From: Burkholderia sp. 8Y | Lineage (GTDB): Bacteria > Pseudomonadota > Gammaproteobacteria > Burkholderiales > Burkholderiaceae | NCBI RefSeq assembly: GCF_902506145.1 | Contig: NZ_LR733519.1 | Span: 2,147,213 to 2,211,212, forward strand | Reading direction: 5' to 3' | DNA: 64,000 nucleotides | Shown here: in pieces, positions 9,236-18,476 of the stretch | Layout: each line of letters starts with the position of its first letter | Position numbering within the stretch: the first letter of the stretch is position 1 | The notes under the pieces: generated by a model | What the model saw: the letters and a program-made list of their open reading frames with translations, nothing else | Told to the model about the DNA's origin: nothing | The model's database searches: none | Translations under genes and position numbers: made by a program

Positions 9236-10731
9236 GCCTCGACCATCTGCACGATTGCGAGACGTCCGCCGTCGCCTCGGGCAAGCAGAATCTGCTGATC
9301 GTGCTTCAGTTCTACCTTTCCGCCGATCGGAATGTCCGTCTTGTTCGCGACGTCGCGAAGATCAGGCAAACGCTCGTTCACGAGCCACCATCTGTTGTCG
9401 TGAAACACGAAGTAACCTACGCGCGACTTTTGATCGTCTGCCAGGCGCTCGTTCGGCACGATCAGGTTGTTCGCGTGCCACCAGAAAAGCGACTGACCGG
9501 TCCACACCATGAGGCGATGGTTGTCACTACGGAAGCTGCCTTGCTTTCGCGACGAATATAGGTTCAGCACCGGCAGCTTGCCTTTGAAAGCCGTATCGCA
9601 GAACGCACATTTGGGCTTCGTCGAATTGTCGAACACGTACCACTTCTGTTCGCACGCGGCGTTCTGGCAAGGTTGGACGAGATCGACGGTCTTGACGAGC
9701 GCGGTTTCCCAGTCGCTGGCGGACGGCCGCTTCGACGGATCATGGAGACCGTCGACGAATGCCTCCTTGAAGCACTTGGCGAGATACGGCCCGGTGATCG
9801 TATAGGGGAGTTTGTCAGTATCGGCCCACGGCAGCTCGGAAGGCTTCGCGTTCTTTGTGCGAATGCGATTGCTCGCGTCGCTCGGATGCTCGACGAACAG
9901 CGCGCGCTCGCCCATCATGAGCGCTTCGTCGCGCTGTTCGTCCTGCATATCGTGTACTTTGCCGCCGCGCAGCGGATGCCGATAAAGCAGATACATGTAG
10001 ATCAATACGGCGAGGGCGTGCAGATCGGTCTCGCGTCGCGGCAGTGAACGCTTCGGGTCGTTCTTCGGCAGATGCGTGGTCTTCACCACTTCCGGCGCGA
10101 TAAAGTCGGGCGTTCCCACGACATCCGGCGGATATTTGCCGGGCACGACAAGCCCGTCGAGATCGATCACGCACGCACCGCCGCGCGAAGGATTCACCAG
10201 CACGTTCTTGTAGGAAAGGTCGGAATGCGCGAGGCCGGCGAAATGCAGTCGGCGCGTTGCGCGGGCGAGCAGCACGCACATTTTCAGATGCGTGAGCCAG
10301 TCGCCCAGTTCGCGTGGGTCGACGAAGCGATTGCGCAGATTCGACGCCGCGAACCACTTGCCCTCCTTCTCATTGCCCTTGATGCCAAGGCTGTCGTTGT
10401 TCTTCGAGCCGTACTCGAAGAAGAATTCCTTGGCATAGGCCGGAGCCACGATGCCGAGTCGTCCTTCGTGTTCGAGCACATTAGTCGGCCAGCAGAACAG
10501 GTTCTTCCAGTACTCGCCGCCGACGTTGTTGAAAACGCTTTCCCGGTATCTTCCGGTGATCATTTGCAAGCGGTCTTTAGCCTGCGCGTCTTGCTTCTCG
10601 CGATAGAAGCCCACGACATACGACCTGTCCGGCGAGAAGTACACGTCCTTCACTGCGCCTTGCGCGATGATCTCATCGACGAACTCCACATCCCTCCCGT
10701 CGAGCGTCTTGCATTTGACGACTTTGCCCAT
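9232..10731 (-). CDS. Protein kinase with C-terminal zinc ribbon (Ter-linked)
   Basis: 499 aa. A serine/threonine-kinase-like fold occupies about residues 1-340: catalytic loop HSDLSYKN near 170 and IDLDG (the DFG equivalent) near 189, then GTPDFIAPEV as activation/P+1 segment. A canonical VAIK lysine is not obvious in the N-lobe. A CX4C...CX2C zinc ribbon follows at about 350-378, then a short beta-rich tail. The ATG at 10731 is chosen because GAGG precedes it; an in-frame GTG 9 nt upstream is the alternative. It stands after a PP2C gene and three vWA genes, the kinase-phosphatase-TerY triad described for Ter systems. Confidence 0.85.
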   Translation of the reverse strand: MGKVVKCKTLDGRDVEFVDEIIAQGAVKDVYFSPDRSYVVGFYREKQDAQAKDRLQMITGRYRESVFNNVGGEYWKNLFCWPTNVLEHEGRLGIVAPAYAKEFFFEYGSKNNDSLGIKGNEKEGKWFAASNLRNRFVDPRELGDWLTHLKMCVLLARATRRLHFAGLAHSDLSYKNVLVNPSRGGACVIDLDGLVVPGKYPPDVVGTPDFIAPEVVKTTHLPKNDPKRSLPRRETDLHALAVLIYMYLLYRHPLRGGKVHDMQDEQRDEALMMGERALFVEHPSDASNRIRTKNAKPSELPWADTDKLPYTITGPYLAKCFKEAFVDGLHDPSKRPSASDWETALVKTVDLVQPCQNAACEQKWYVFDNSTKPKCAFCDTAFKGKLPVLNLYSSRKQGSFRSDNHRLMVWTGQSLFWWHANNLIVPNERLADDQKSRVGYFVFHDNRWWLVNERLPDLRDVANKTDIPIGGKVELKHDQQILLARGDGGRLAIVQMVEA

Positions 10732-10823
10732 GCCAATCACCTCAATGTTTTCTCAGCGTGCCGGCACGTGCTTCCAAAGCGTTCGCACGGCCGGGTCTGC
10801 GTGATTCGCGGCCGCTTTCGCGA

Positions 10824-12695
10824 TCACCAAAGCAGGGTGATCGTCCGGTCGTCGTGATGTCCCTGTCTGAAGAAGTGCAGCCAATCGACCAGTGCTACCG
10901 CTGGATCATCCGAGTTCAGCGAGGGCTCGATGTCCTGCCACAGCGCATCCCACTTCGCCGGATCGGCAAGACCGTTGTCGGTTTCGAAGTACGGGTCCGA
11001 TACGCCGTCGGTCATCAGAATGACCGCCGACAGGTCGCCGTATCGTCCGATGCTCACGCGCTTCGCGAAGCCTTCAGCCAGCGTGGCACGATCCAGGAAG
11101 CGCGTCTGACCGGCGAACTCTCCGCCATCGGGCGTGCCCATCAGCTTGACGGTGCCGCTGGACCAATACGCCGCAATTGCGCCGTCGCCCATCCAGAAGG
11201 TCGCAAGGAACGCGTTCTCGCCGTCTCGTTTGATAGCGGCTGCAAGCAGCGTGGTCGCATAGCTGCGGACCGGCGCGCCGCGCTCGTTCGCGGCCTGCTC
11301 GATGCCCTGAACGGCCAGCGTCGCCATGCGGTGGAAGCAGTAGTGAAACTCATTGCCAAAGGTGTTGGCCGAATCGGCATCCCACCTCGCCAGCAGGCCG
11401 TTCACTTTCGCGCCGAACTCACCTGCGAGCTCCTCGACCAGCGCGCAGCCCGCCGTCTGGACGGCAACGCGTGAGCCTTCGCGTGAGAACTCCGCGCTGC
11501 CCGCGCCGTCCGCCACGATGAGCACGTTCCAGCCGTTCGTCTGCGTCGACGCGATGAAGAAGTCGTCATCGCGGAACGTGCCGCCGTGCTCGTGCGAGCG
11601 TCCGCGCCGGCTTGCCGCGACCATCCTGAAGCCATCGCCTTCGATCAACTGTTGCGCGAGATGCGGCTTCTGATAAGGCAACGCCTGGTCCGGTTCGACG
11701 ACCTTCCACAACGAGCGCGGATCGGGATTCGACGTAAGACGGCACTCGCCGGTTTGACGCGACGCGTGCCCCGGATAACGCCACTGCAGCGGTAGAACGA
11801 AATCTCCGGCGAGCGTCGGGACACCCGTGACGCTTTGTGTCGCCACATCGAAGCCGAGGCCGAGACCTTGAGGAACCACGATGTCGAGCACTTCCAGTTC
11901 GCGTCCCGCGCTGTCCCGTCCTTCGATCTTTGCGGTGTATTCCGTGCCGACCTTGCAATTCGCAAGCACAAAACGCGGTTGCGGAACCTGAGCTGGAATC
12001 GCAGGCGCAGATGGCGCGGCACGGTCGGACGGCGTGGCAGGCTTGGTTATCGATACCTGTATCGGCGATGGCGCGGTCGGCACGGCGGCAGGCGCAGCAG
12101 TCGTCGGCGCGGAACTTTCGGGGACTTGTTCCGGCGTAGGTGATTGCCCTTCGAGCGTGGATGTTTGCACTTCGTAAGCGTGTGTTTGCGCTCCGTGAGC
12201 AGTTAAGGACTCGGATTCTGCTTCGGCCTGCTTCGCGGGTTCCGCTGCGTCAGGTTGCACGACGTCGCGCGGCGCGATGTCTGCCGGGCTGGTTGTCGCT
12301 GCGCCGGGATCGATCGGGGAAGGTGGCATGGGAATGGGCTCGGTCATCGGCGACAGAGCATAGGGCGTTGCGGCCGGCTGCGCTTCGGGCTCGATGGAAA
12401 GGTGACTCGACGATGCATCTTCGGTGCTTTGACCTGTTTGCGTGGCGGGATCTTCGCTCGCGTCCGCGCAATGGCTTTTGGCGCTCGTATGAAGCGCCCA
12501 CGCGAGGCTCAGCACGAGGTCGCAGGCCTCGTCGGATTTGGCGAAGCTTTGGATATGAGCCTTCGGGAGTGCCGGCAGCCGCAACAATTGGAAGGTGCCG
12601 GTGCCGCTCAAGATGTCATCGACCAGTCGCTGCACTGCCGGAGCCGTGCTTGCTTTGACGCCCGCCTTCGCGGACCACTTCTGTTTCTCGCTCAC
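10824..12695 (-). CDS. PP2C-type protein phosphatase with long linker and Ig-like domain
   Basis: About 623 aa if it starts at the GTG at 12693-12695, which has AGGGGTG upstream and sits 5 bp past the preceding stop; ATGs at 12722 and 12734 are alternatives overlapping the upstream gene. Order: short N-terminal region, Ala/Pro/Thr-rich linker to about residue 235, an Ig/cadherin-like segment (about 240-330), then the PP2C domain to the end. Metal-site sequence is visible in FRDDDFF, VADGAGS, MTDGVSD and HDDRTITLL. It probably reverses phosphorylation by the adjacent kinase. No signal peptide is seen. Confidence 0.85.
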   Translation of the reverse strand: MSEKQKWSAKAGVKASTAPAVQRLVDDILSGTGTFQLLRLPALPKAHIQSFAKSDEACDLVLSLAWALHTSAKSHCADASEDPATQTGQSTEDASSSHLSIEPEAQPAATPYALSPMTEPIPMPPSPIDPGAATTSPADIAPRDVVQPDAAEPAKQAEAESESLTAHGAQTHAYEVQTSTLEGQSPTPEQVPESSAPTTAAPAAVPTAPSPIQVSITKPATPSDRAAPSAPAIPAQVPQPRFVLANCKVGTEYTAKIEGRDSAGRELEVLDIVVPQGLGLGFDVATQSVTGVPTLAGDFVLPLQWRYPGHASRQTGECRLTSNPDPRSLWKVVEPDQALPYQKPHLAQQLIEGDGFRMVAASRRGRSHEHGGTFRDDDFFIASTQTNGWNVLIVADGAGSAEFSREGSRVAVQTAGCALVEELAGEFGAKVNGLLARWDADSANTFGNEFHYCFHRMATLAVQGIEQAANERGAPVRSYATTLLAAAIKRDGENAFLATFWMGDGAIAAYWSSGTVKLMGTPDGGEFAGQTRFLDRATLAEGFAKRVSIGRYGDLSAVILMTDGVSDPYFETDNGLADPAKWDALWQDIEPSLNSDDPAVALVDWLHFFRQGHHDDRTITLLW

Positions 12696-12699
12696 CGCA

Positions 12700-13749
12700 T
12701 CACCCCTGTCCACGCCGAACATCGAATCCGCCATCGCCTTCCGACGAGCCGTAGTTGAAGAAAACGTCTTTGGCGCACCACGGGCAACGTGCCTCACCGG
12801 GCGCCGCGATGCACATCAGCTTGCCGCACGCGCAAGCGGCAAATGCCGTTGTGTTGCCGCAATGCGGACAGCTGGGCGAGCCATAGAGCATCGACGTGTT
12901 CACCTTGGCATCGGTCGCGCTCGGATCAGTCCATTCGAAATAGTCCGCACCGATCGGATAGCAGCCCGTCAGCCGATAACCGGATACTTCCAACGTAAAG
13001 TCGCGCGTGTTCACGGCGCTGGACTCACGGTCGTACTTGATCAGATAAGGCTCGCTGCTCTTCTGGCAGCGCCCCACGAGCGTCACACAGGCTTCGTCGG
13101 CCGCGGGTACCGCCTCCTTGACGACGTGAAGGATTTTTTCGTCGAGAACAGGCAAGGCATCGGCCTTGGCGCCATCGCCGACGCTCTTGCTCTGCGCAAC
13201 GACGGACGACGACACCCACCTCACGAATTTCGTGAACGCTTCTTCCTGCGTGTCATCGAAGACGAGCGCGTGGCCGGTCAGCTCCTTCAGCACCGACAGG
13301 TCCGCGTTGCTGCCGATTCCCACCGCGATGAGCGTTGCACGATGCGCGTAGTCGGCGTTCCAGCGCTGAATTGCCGCACGATAGCGGTCGGTCGGACGAC
13401 CGTCTGTGAACAGATAGACGATCGGCTTCCAGTCGCCCTTCGTATCGGCTGTCGTACGCACGACGGAACGGTCCATCGTGTCCATGAGCGTGGTCAACGC
13501 CGCGCCGAGAGCCGTTCCGCCGCCCAGCGGCAACTTCGGTGGATAGAACGACACGACTTCGACTAGCGGCACCACGGTCTTCGCGACACCCGCAAACGCC
13601 AGCACCGACACATGCACGGTTTCGAGCGCGTGCGGATCGGTGCGCAGCGTGCGTACGATCGACTGCAGCCCGGCTTCCATCTTTCTGATCTTGTCCCCCG
13701 CCATCGATTCCGAGCAATCGAGAACGAAGAACACAGGCAATCTGCGCAT
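12700..13749 (-). CDS. vWA-domain protein with C-terminal zinc ribbon (TerY-like)
   Basis: 349 aa. The start is the ATG at 13749 behind AGGAGAAG; a longer frame upstream has no ribosome site. The vWA domain (about 1-200) carries the MIDAS motif DCSES at residues 11-15 and FTDGRPTD later. A cysteine-rich module, CPHC...CACGKLMC...CPWC, fills about residues 295-326 and fits the C-terminal domain seen on TerY-type proteins linked to kinases. It is probably a metal-dependent scaffold joining TerD proteins to the kinase and phosphatase; this role is inference from the family. Confidence 0.85.
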   Translation of the reverse strand: MRRLPVFFVLDCSESMAGDKIRKMEAGLQSIVRTLRTDPHALETVHVSVLAFAGVAKTVVPLVEVVSFYPPKLPLGGGTALGAALTTLMDTMDRSVVRTTADTKGDWKPIVYLFTDGRPTDRYRAAIQRWNADYAHRATLIAVGIGSNADLSVLKELTGHALVFDDTQEEAFTKFVRWVSSSVVAQSKSVGDGAKADALPVLDEKILHVVKEAVPAADEACVTLVGRCQKSSEPYLIKYDRESSAVNTRDFTLEVSGYRLTGCYPIGADYFEWTDPSATDAKVNTSMLYGSPSCPHCGNTTAFAACACGKLMCIAAPGEARCPWCAKDVFFNYGSSEGDGGFDVRRGQG

Positions 13750-13845
13750 CGAACTTCTCCTGAGGCTTTTTTGCACGATTCGAGCAGGCGCCCACGGAGC
13801 CGGCCGCGCACTTGGGCACGGTCGCCGATGCATTCGTGGACGCAT

Positions 13846-14484
13846 TTAGAGAACGAGCTGCACCTCGGGCGGAGGCGGCGGCAACGACACTTGTCCGTTC
13901 ATGCCCGCGCTGCTCGAGCCGACCGCGACCGACGCCGACACCCACTTGAAGAAGCCCGAGAATGCCGATGCATCCATCGTGTCGAGCATCACAACGCGAT
14001 CGGTCAGCTCCCGCAGCACATCCTGCTTTGCTTTGGGGCCGGCCGCACAAGCGATGATCGAACCGAAGTTGCGCGCCTTGACCTCGGGCACCGCCTGACG
14101 GAAAGCATGAAGATCGGAGGGACTGCCGTCCGTCATGACGAACAGCAGCGGCCGCCAGTCGCCCTTGCTGGCGGCAGTCGTCTTCCTGACGTCGCGATCG
14201 ACGCGTTCGATGAGCAGTTCCAACGCTGCGCCCATGAACGTCGCGCCCGCCTCCGGCACCGTGATCTCGCCGAGACTCACGTCGTCGAGCCCGGTCAGCG
14301 GAAGATACTCGCGTGCCTCGATATCGAACGTGATGATCGAAAGATGCACGCTCTCCAGCGCATAAGGGTCTTGCCGGAGCGCACCGATCATTGCCTGCAA
14401 ACCCACGTTCACCGAGATGATGGGCTCGCCGCGCATGGAACCGGAGGTGTCCAGAAGAATGTAGACAGGAAGTCGCCTGCTCAT
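13846..14484 (-). CDS. vWA-domain protein (TerY family)
   Basis: 212 aa. A single vWA domain with MIDAS DTSGS at residues 12-16 and MTDGSPSD further on. GGAGAA precedes the ATG. It lacks the zinc-ribbon tail of its downstream neighbour but shares the RRLPVYxLLD opening and the PPPPPEV-type C-terminus with the vWA gene at 15163, so the two are recent paralogues. It sits 24 bp after the TerD gene in the operon. Confidence 0.87.
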   Translation of the reverse strand: MSRRLPVYILLDTSGSMRGEPIISVNVGLQAMIGALRQDPYALESVHLSIITFDIEAREYLPLTGLDDVSLGEITVPEAGATFMGAALELLIERVDRDVRKTTAASKGDWRPLLFVMTDGSPSDLHAFRQAVPEVKARNFGSIIACAAGPKAKQDVLRELTDRVVMLDTMDASAFSGFFKWVSASVAVGSSSAGMNGQVSLPPPPPEVQLVL

Positions 14485-14508
14485 GGATTCGCTTTTCTCC
14501 GCTCGATC

Positions 14509-15150
14509 TCAGAGGTAACGCTTGAGCCAAGTCACGAACGTGTCTGATTGGTCCGGGCTGCCGATTGCGTTGAACTTCCAGCCGCTCGACTCGCGCACCA
14601 GTTCGGCGAACAGCATCGATCGGCAATCGGCGAAGGCCGCGCCGCCCGACAGATCGAAGCGGACCATCTCCTTGCTCTTGCCGTCTTCCGCGCGAATGTA
14701 TGCGTTCGCGACCTTGCCGAAGTTCTGCCCGCGCTTCTCGCCTTCGTAGATCTGCACGACAAAGACGATCTTGCTGAATGTGTCAGGCAGATCGTTAAGC
14801 TTGACGATGATCTGCTCGTCGTCGCCCTCGCCCGCGCCCGTCCGGTTGTCGCCGGTGAGCCAGATACAGCCCGACGTGTGACGCATGCTATTGAAGAACA
14901 CGACATCGCCGCCGGCCAGCGTCGGCCGGCCGTTCTTCTGATCGCCAAGGTGATGAACCTTGCCGTCGTCGTGGCACAGGAAGGCCACTACGTCGAGGTC
15001 GTACTCCTCCGGCTTCTTGCCGAACAGACCGCCGAGAAAGCCGCCCTTCTGTTCGTTGATGTCCCAACCGAGCCCGATGGTGACCATCGACAGGTCGTAC
15101 TCGTTCTTCTTCAGGCTGACGCCTTGGCCTTTCTTGAGGGTGATCGCCAT
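14509..15150 (-). CDS. terD: TerD-family protein
   Basis: 213 aa. Starts MAITLKKGQGVSLKK, the usual TerD opening, and contains the conserved [13 protein letters not shown] segment linked to calcium binding in TerD. Compared with the other copy at 15843 it has an insertion near residue 35 (KGGFLGGLFGKKPEE). TerD proteins are cytoplasmic Ca-binding proteins of tellurite/stress resistance clusters. It lies between two vWA genes in the operon, with 12 bp to the one upstream. Confidence 0.92.
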   Translation of the reverse strand: MAITLKKGQGVSLKKNEYDLSMVTIGLGWDINEQKGGFLGGLFGKKPEEYDLDVVAFLCHDDGKVHHLGDQKNGRPTLAGGDVVFFNSMRHTSGCIWLTGDNRTGAGEGDDEQIIVKLNDLPDTFSKIVFVVQIYEGEKRGQNFGKVANAYIRAEDGKSKEMVRFDLSGGAAFADCRSMLFAELVRESSGWKFNAIGSPDQSDTFVTWLKRYL

Positions 15151-15162
15151 GTCTTTATCTCT

Positions 15163-15798
15163 CTAGAGCACCACATTGACTTCGGGCGGCGGCGGCGGAA
15201 GGTCGCCAAGACCGCTGACTTCTTTTTGCTGATCGACCTTCTGGCTGCCGGTCGACACGGAGGCGGAAACCCACTTGAAGAACGCCTTGATCGTGCTCGA
15301 GTCCGCCGTGTCGAGCGACACGACGACTTCCGTGATCTGCTTGAGCACATTGGTATCCGCGCCATGACCCGCCGCGCACGCGACGATCACGCCGGTGCGG
15401 ACCTTGCGGAGCTTCTCGAGGCCGCGCGCCCAGTCGTCGGTCGGCACGCCGTCGGTCATGATGAAAACGAGGGGCTTCCAGTCGCCTTTGACCTCAGCCG
15501 TGGTCTTGTTCACCTCGGCTTCAATGCGCGTCGCCAGCAGCCCGAGCGCCTCGCCCAGGGCGGTGGTGCCGCTGGCCGCGATGTGGGGCGTCTGGAACGC
15601 CGAGAGCTCCGTGAGCGGCACGGCCTGACGCGCCAAACTGTCGAACGTGATCACGGACAGGTACGCCGTTTCGAGCGCATAGGGGTCCTGCCGCAACGTC
15701 GACACCAGAATCTGCACGCCGTTCTTCAACGCCTCGATGGGCTCGCCGCTCATCGAACCGGAGACGTCGAGCAGTAAATAAACCGGAAGCCTTCTCAT
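15163..15798 (-). CDS. vWA-domain protein (TerY family)
   Basis: 211 aa. The ATG at 15798 has GAGGAGAAG just upstream; the longer open frame before it lies inside the TerD gene and is ignored. MIDAS DVSGS is at residues 11-15, and MTDGVPTD follows. The C-terminus ends PPPPPEVNVVL, nearly the same as the vWA protein at 13846 (PPPPPEVQLVL). Likely a metal-dependent interaction module paired with the adjacent TerD proteins. Confidence 0.9.
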   Translation of the reverse strand: MRRLPVYLLLDVSGSMSGEPIEALKNGVQILVSTLRQDPYALETAYLSVITFDSLARQAVPLTELSAFQTPHIAASGTTALGEALGLLATRIEAEVNKTTAEVKGDWKPLVFIMTDGVPTDDWARGLEKLRKVRTGVIVACAAGHGADTNVLKQITEVVVSLDTADSSTIKAFFKWVSASVSTGSQKVDQQKEVSGLGDLPPPPPEVNVVL

Positions 15799-15842
15799 CT
15801 TCTTCTCCTCTTTGAATTCAATGCTTTCAAGGCCGATGCCGC

Positions 15843-16421
15843 TCACGCGACCTGCACGCCGAACTGGCCGCACAGAGACTCGAGGCCGCCCGCGAAGCCC
15901 TGGCCGACCGCCTTGAACTTCCATTCGTCGTTGTGTCGATAGACTTCGCCGAAGATCATCGCGGTTTCGGTGCTGTAGTCTTCGGACAGATCGAAGCGCG
16001 CAATCTCCACATCGTTGTCGAGGTCCACAATTCGCATGAACGCGCCCGACACCTGACCGAAGTTCTGACGGCGCGCTTCCGCTTCGTCGATGGTCACGCA
16101 TACCACGACACGCTTCACGTGATTCGGCACGAGCGTCAGATCGATCTTCAGTGCTTCGTCATCCCCCGCACCGGCGCCCGTGCGGTTATCGCCCGTGTGC
16201 TCCACCGAGCTGCAACGCGAATCGAGTTGGTTGTAGAAGATGAAATCTTCATCGCCGCGCACCTTGCCGTTCTCGCCGACCATGAATGCGCTGGCATCGA
16301 GATCGTAGTCATCGCCGTCCGTGGCACGGGCTTCCCAGCCCAGACCAACGAGGATGCGAGTCAGCGAAGGCGCGGTCTTCGACAGCGAGACGTTGCCGCC
16401 CTTGGATAGAGAAACTGCCAT
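15843..16421 (-). CDS. terD: TerD-family protein
   Basis: 192 aa, the standard length for TerD/TerE. The second in-frame ATG (16421) is used because GGAAG lies before it and it gives the family opening [13 protein letters not shown]. The Ca-binding-type segment [13 protein letters not shown] is intact. It is followed by a vWA gene and preceded by the TerC-like gene, giving the order terC-terD-vWA-terD-vWA. Confidence 0.93.
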   Translation of the reverse strand: MAVSLSKGGNVSLSKTAPSLTRILVGLGWEARATDGDDYDLDASAFMVGENGKVRGDEDFIFYNQLDSRCSSVEHTGDNRTGAGAGDDEALKIDLTLVPNHVKRVVVCVTIDEAEARRQNFGQVSGAFMRIVDLDNDVEIARFDLSEDYSTETAMIFGEVYRHNDEWKFKAVGQGFAGGLESLCGQFGVQVA

Positions 16422-16465
16422 GAGTCTTCCTTTCAACAATGACGTGAGGAATGGGCGAAAGCGCG

Positions 16466-17515
16466 TTAGCCTGCTTCCGCGTTGGAGTCGGGATGGTTCT
16501 TGCGATGCATCAGCGACGACGCCATGGCCGCGACGATGAACCCGACGCCGATCAGACCGGTCACCACTTCGCTGACATGCCAGACGATGCTCGCGAGCAT
16601 CATCAGCGCGAGCGCCCCGATTGCGTAATGCGCGCCGTGCTCCAGAAACACGTATTCGTCGAGCGTGCCCTTTTCGACCAGATACACGGTCAGGGAACGC
16701 ACGAACATGGCGCCGATGGCAAGACCGAGCATGATGATCACGACATCCTGCGTGATGGCGAATGCACCGATAACGCCATCGAACGAGAACGACGCATCCA
16801 GCACTTCGAGATAGAGGAAGCCCATCACGCCGGCGCGCTTGGCCGCACGGCCCACTGCTTCGCCCTCTTCGTCGTCTTCGAAGAGGTTGCCGAGGCTGTC
16901 GACCAACGCATACAGGAAAATGCCGCCCACGCCGCCCACTAGCACCGTGACGCGCGTCGCTGCATCGATGGGAAAGAAAGCCTGGACCAGAAGCAGGATG
17001 GCAAGCGCGCAGATCGTGCCCGCCGATCCGAACTTGCCGAGACAGGTCAGTTTGGCCTCGAGCGCGCCGAGCCAGTGCAGGTCTTTCTCGTTATCGAAGA
17101 GGAACGATGCGAATACCAGGAACAGGAAGATGCCGCCGAAGGCCGCGATACCCGCGTGCGCGCCGCTCAGATACGCCGCGTATTGCTCGGGTGCCTGCAG
17201 CGCCATGCTCGTGACGTCGACGAGACCCTGGCCGGTGGCGACGGCGACAACCAGAATGGGAAACAGCAGACGCATGCCGAAGACAGCGACGAATATGCCG
17301 ACCGTCAGGAAGAGCCGGCGCCATCTCGCGTCCATCTCTCTGAGGATGGACGCATTGACCACGGCGTTATCGAAAGACAAACTGACTTCCATCACGCCTA
17401 GCAACAGAACGAGTGCGATCGCCGGAATGCCGTTACCGATGGACGACTGTCCCCAAACAAATGCCAGGCCGATGCAAGCAATGGTAAACAAAAGTGAGTA
17501 GCGAAAGTGTCGCAT
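16466..17515 (-). CDS. TerC-like integral membrane protein (DUF475 type)
   Basis: 349 aa from the ATG at 17515, with about nine membrane segments. The acidic motif of the TerC superfamily appears twice: [11 protein letters not shown] near residue 45 and [10 protein letters not shown] near 250. An acidic loop ([11 protein letters not shown]) lies between. TerC proteins are thought to handle metal ions, with Mn export shown for some relatives, and to anchor Ter complexes at the membrane. First gene of the leftward operon. The start is not backed by a strong ribosome site. Confidence 0.9.
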   Translation of the reverse strand: MRHFRYSLLFTIACIGLAFVWGQSSIGNGIPAIALVLLLGVMEVSLSFDNAVVNASILREMDARWRRLFLTVGIFVAVFGMRLLFPILVVAVATGQGLVDVTSMALQAPEQYAAYLSGAHAGIAAFGGIFLFLVFASFLFDNEKDLHWLGALEAKLTCLGKFGSAGTICALAILLLVQAFFPIDAATRVTVLVGGVGGIFLYALVDSLGNLFEDDEEGEAVGRAAKRAGVMGFLYLEVLDASFSFDGVIGAFAITQDVVIIMLGLAIGAMFVRSLTVYLVEKGTLDEYVFLEHGAHYAIGALALMMLASIVWHVSEVVTGLIGVGFIVAAMASSLMHRKNHPDSNAEAG

Positions 17516-17653
17516 TAGAAACACCACAAATAGATGAGAAAGCTAGCCAAGCGGGCCGCCGACCATTATCGAAAGCCCCTTGGTACACGCGTCGTTCAAG
17601 AACTCACTGCAACGTGGTCGTCGATTCGTGCGTTCGTTGAATTGAGCACCGCC

Positions 17654-17920
17654 TCAACTGCGGCACCGTACACCCGCACCGAATGCTGTTTCTACAAAGT
17701 CCGGCGGCAGATCGGACGCCAGTCGACGGTTGAATTCGAGCAATTGTTCGGCGCCATAGTGAGCTTTCAATTGGTCGAAAATACAACTGCAAACGGAAGT
17801 CTCTGCTCCTTGCGCATGACAGCCATCGACAAAACTTTCTTCCGCTTTGTCGATCTTGGTTTGGCAGGCCGCCAAGGCCAACGCGACGGACAAGCTCGCA
17901 ATTAAGATCCGCACTTTCAT
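17654..17920 (-). CDS. Small putative lipoprotein
   Basis: 88 aa. The N-terminus is a lipoprotein signal with lipobox LAAC (Cys at about 19). The mature part has four further cysteines (one in VDGC, two in SVCSC and one near the C-terminus), suggesting disulfides in the envelope. It is 6 bp downstream of another small gene on the same strand and upstream of the TerC-like gene. I do not recognise the family. Confidence 0.65.
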   Translation of the reverse strand: MKVRILIASLSVALALAACQTKIDKAEESFVDGCHAQGAETSVCSCIFDQLKAHYGAEQLLEFNRRLASDLPPDFVETAFGAGVRCRS

Positions 17921-17926
17921 AGCGTC

Positions 17927-18148
17927 TCAGTCCTTCCCTTTACCGAACACAAGAATTCCTAGAATGACCGCGAGCAGAATAATTGCACCGATGACTTCGC
18001 CCAACGAAGGAATCATGACGACAGGCCAGACAAGTCCTCGCCCGGGGTTATATGCGAAGCTCTTGTAGTGCGTTGCGCCCCAAAAGCTTTCGTAGACTGC
18101 CACCATCAACCCAATGATCAGGTAGCCCGCCCATAACGTTCTTTTCAC
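17927..18148 (-). CDS. Small membrane protein of unknown function
   Basis: 73 aa with two predicted membrane helices, one at residues 6-22 and one around 47-68. It ends with a charged tail (FGKGKD). Probably co-transcribed with the lipoprotein gene 6 bp downstream. No family recognised; a helix-rich composition and plausible spacing are the only support. Confidence 0.55.
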   Translation of the reverse strand: MKRTLWAGYLIIGLMVAVYESFWGATHYKSFAYNPGRGLVWPVVMIPSLGEVIGAIILLAVILGILVFGKGKD

Positions 18149-18476
18149 GGTTTTTTCGCTCTTGTTGTTAAACGCGCAGTCCTAAATTGTCCTAAGTACA
18201 GCCTGTCGTGCGAAGATTCAGGCGCCGCATTGTACTTCGTTTTACGCCCTGCTAATGCGTCTGACGACATGGCATGATTGATATTGACAATCTGCTGACG
18301 ACCTTGTGTCAATTGGTCCGAAAAGGCCGGCGAGAAGGATGCCCCGCTTGACTTCCGCGGCTGCCTGGCAAAACTCGAGTCAGAACGGTTCGTTCTTGAT
18401 TCACCACCTTTCCATGCCGGCGAGCGCCTGCATGCAATGGCCCGCCGGCTGAGGTCGATGCCTAACCTCGAACGAC
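18149..18476. other. Intergenic stretch with a possible coding remnant
   Basis: No complete gene. On the + strand a frame is open from 18299 to a TAG at 18491-18493 (64 codons) with ordinary-looking protein sequence (for example DFRGCLAKLESERF) but no start codon near its beginning. A short ATG frame at 18274 runs in a different phase over the same bases. This looks like a decayed or frameshifted small gene; I cannot name it. Confidence 0.3.

Noticed and set aside
12595..13566. Plus-strand frame of 323 codons over the vWA and PP2C genes
   Set aside because: Antisense shadow of GC-rich coding DNA; Arg/His/Ala-rich without motifs.
8630..17515. Ter operon as a mobile island
   Set aside because: No integrase, repeats or tRNA at its edges, and base composition looks like the surroundings.
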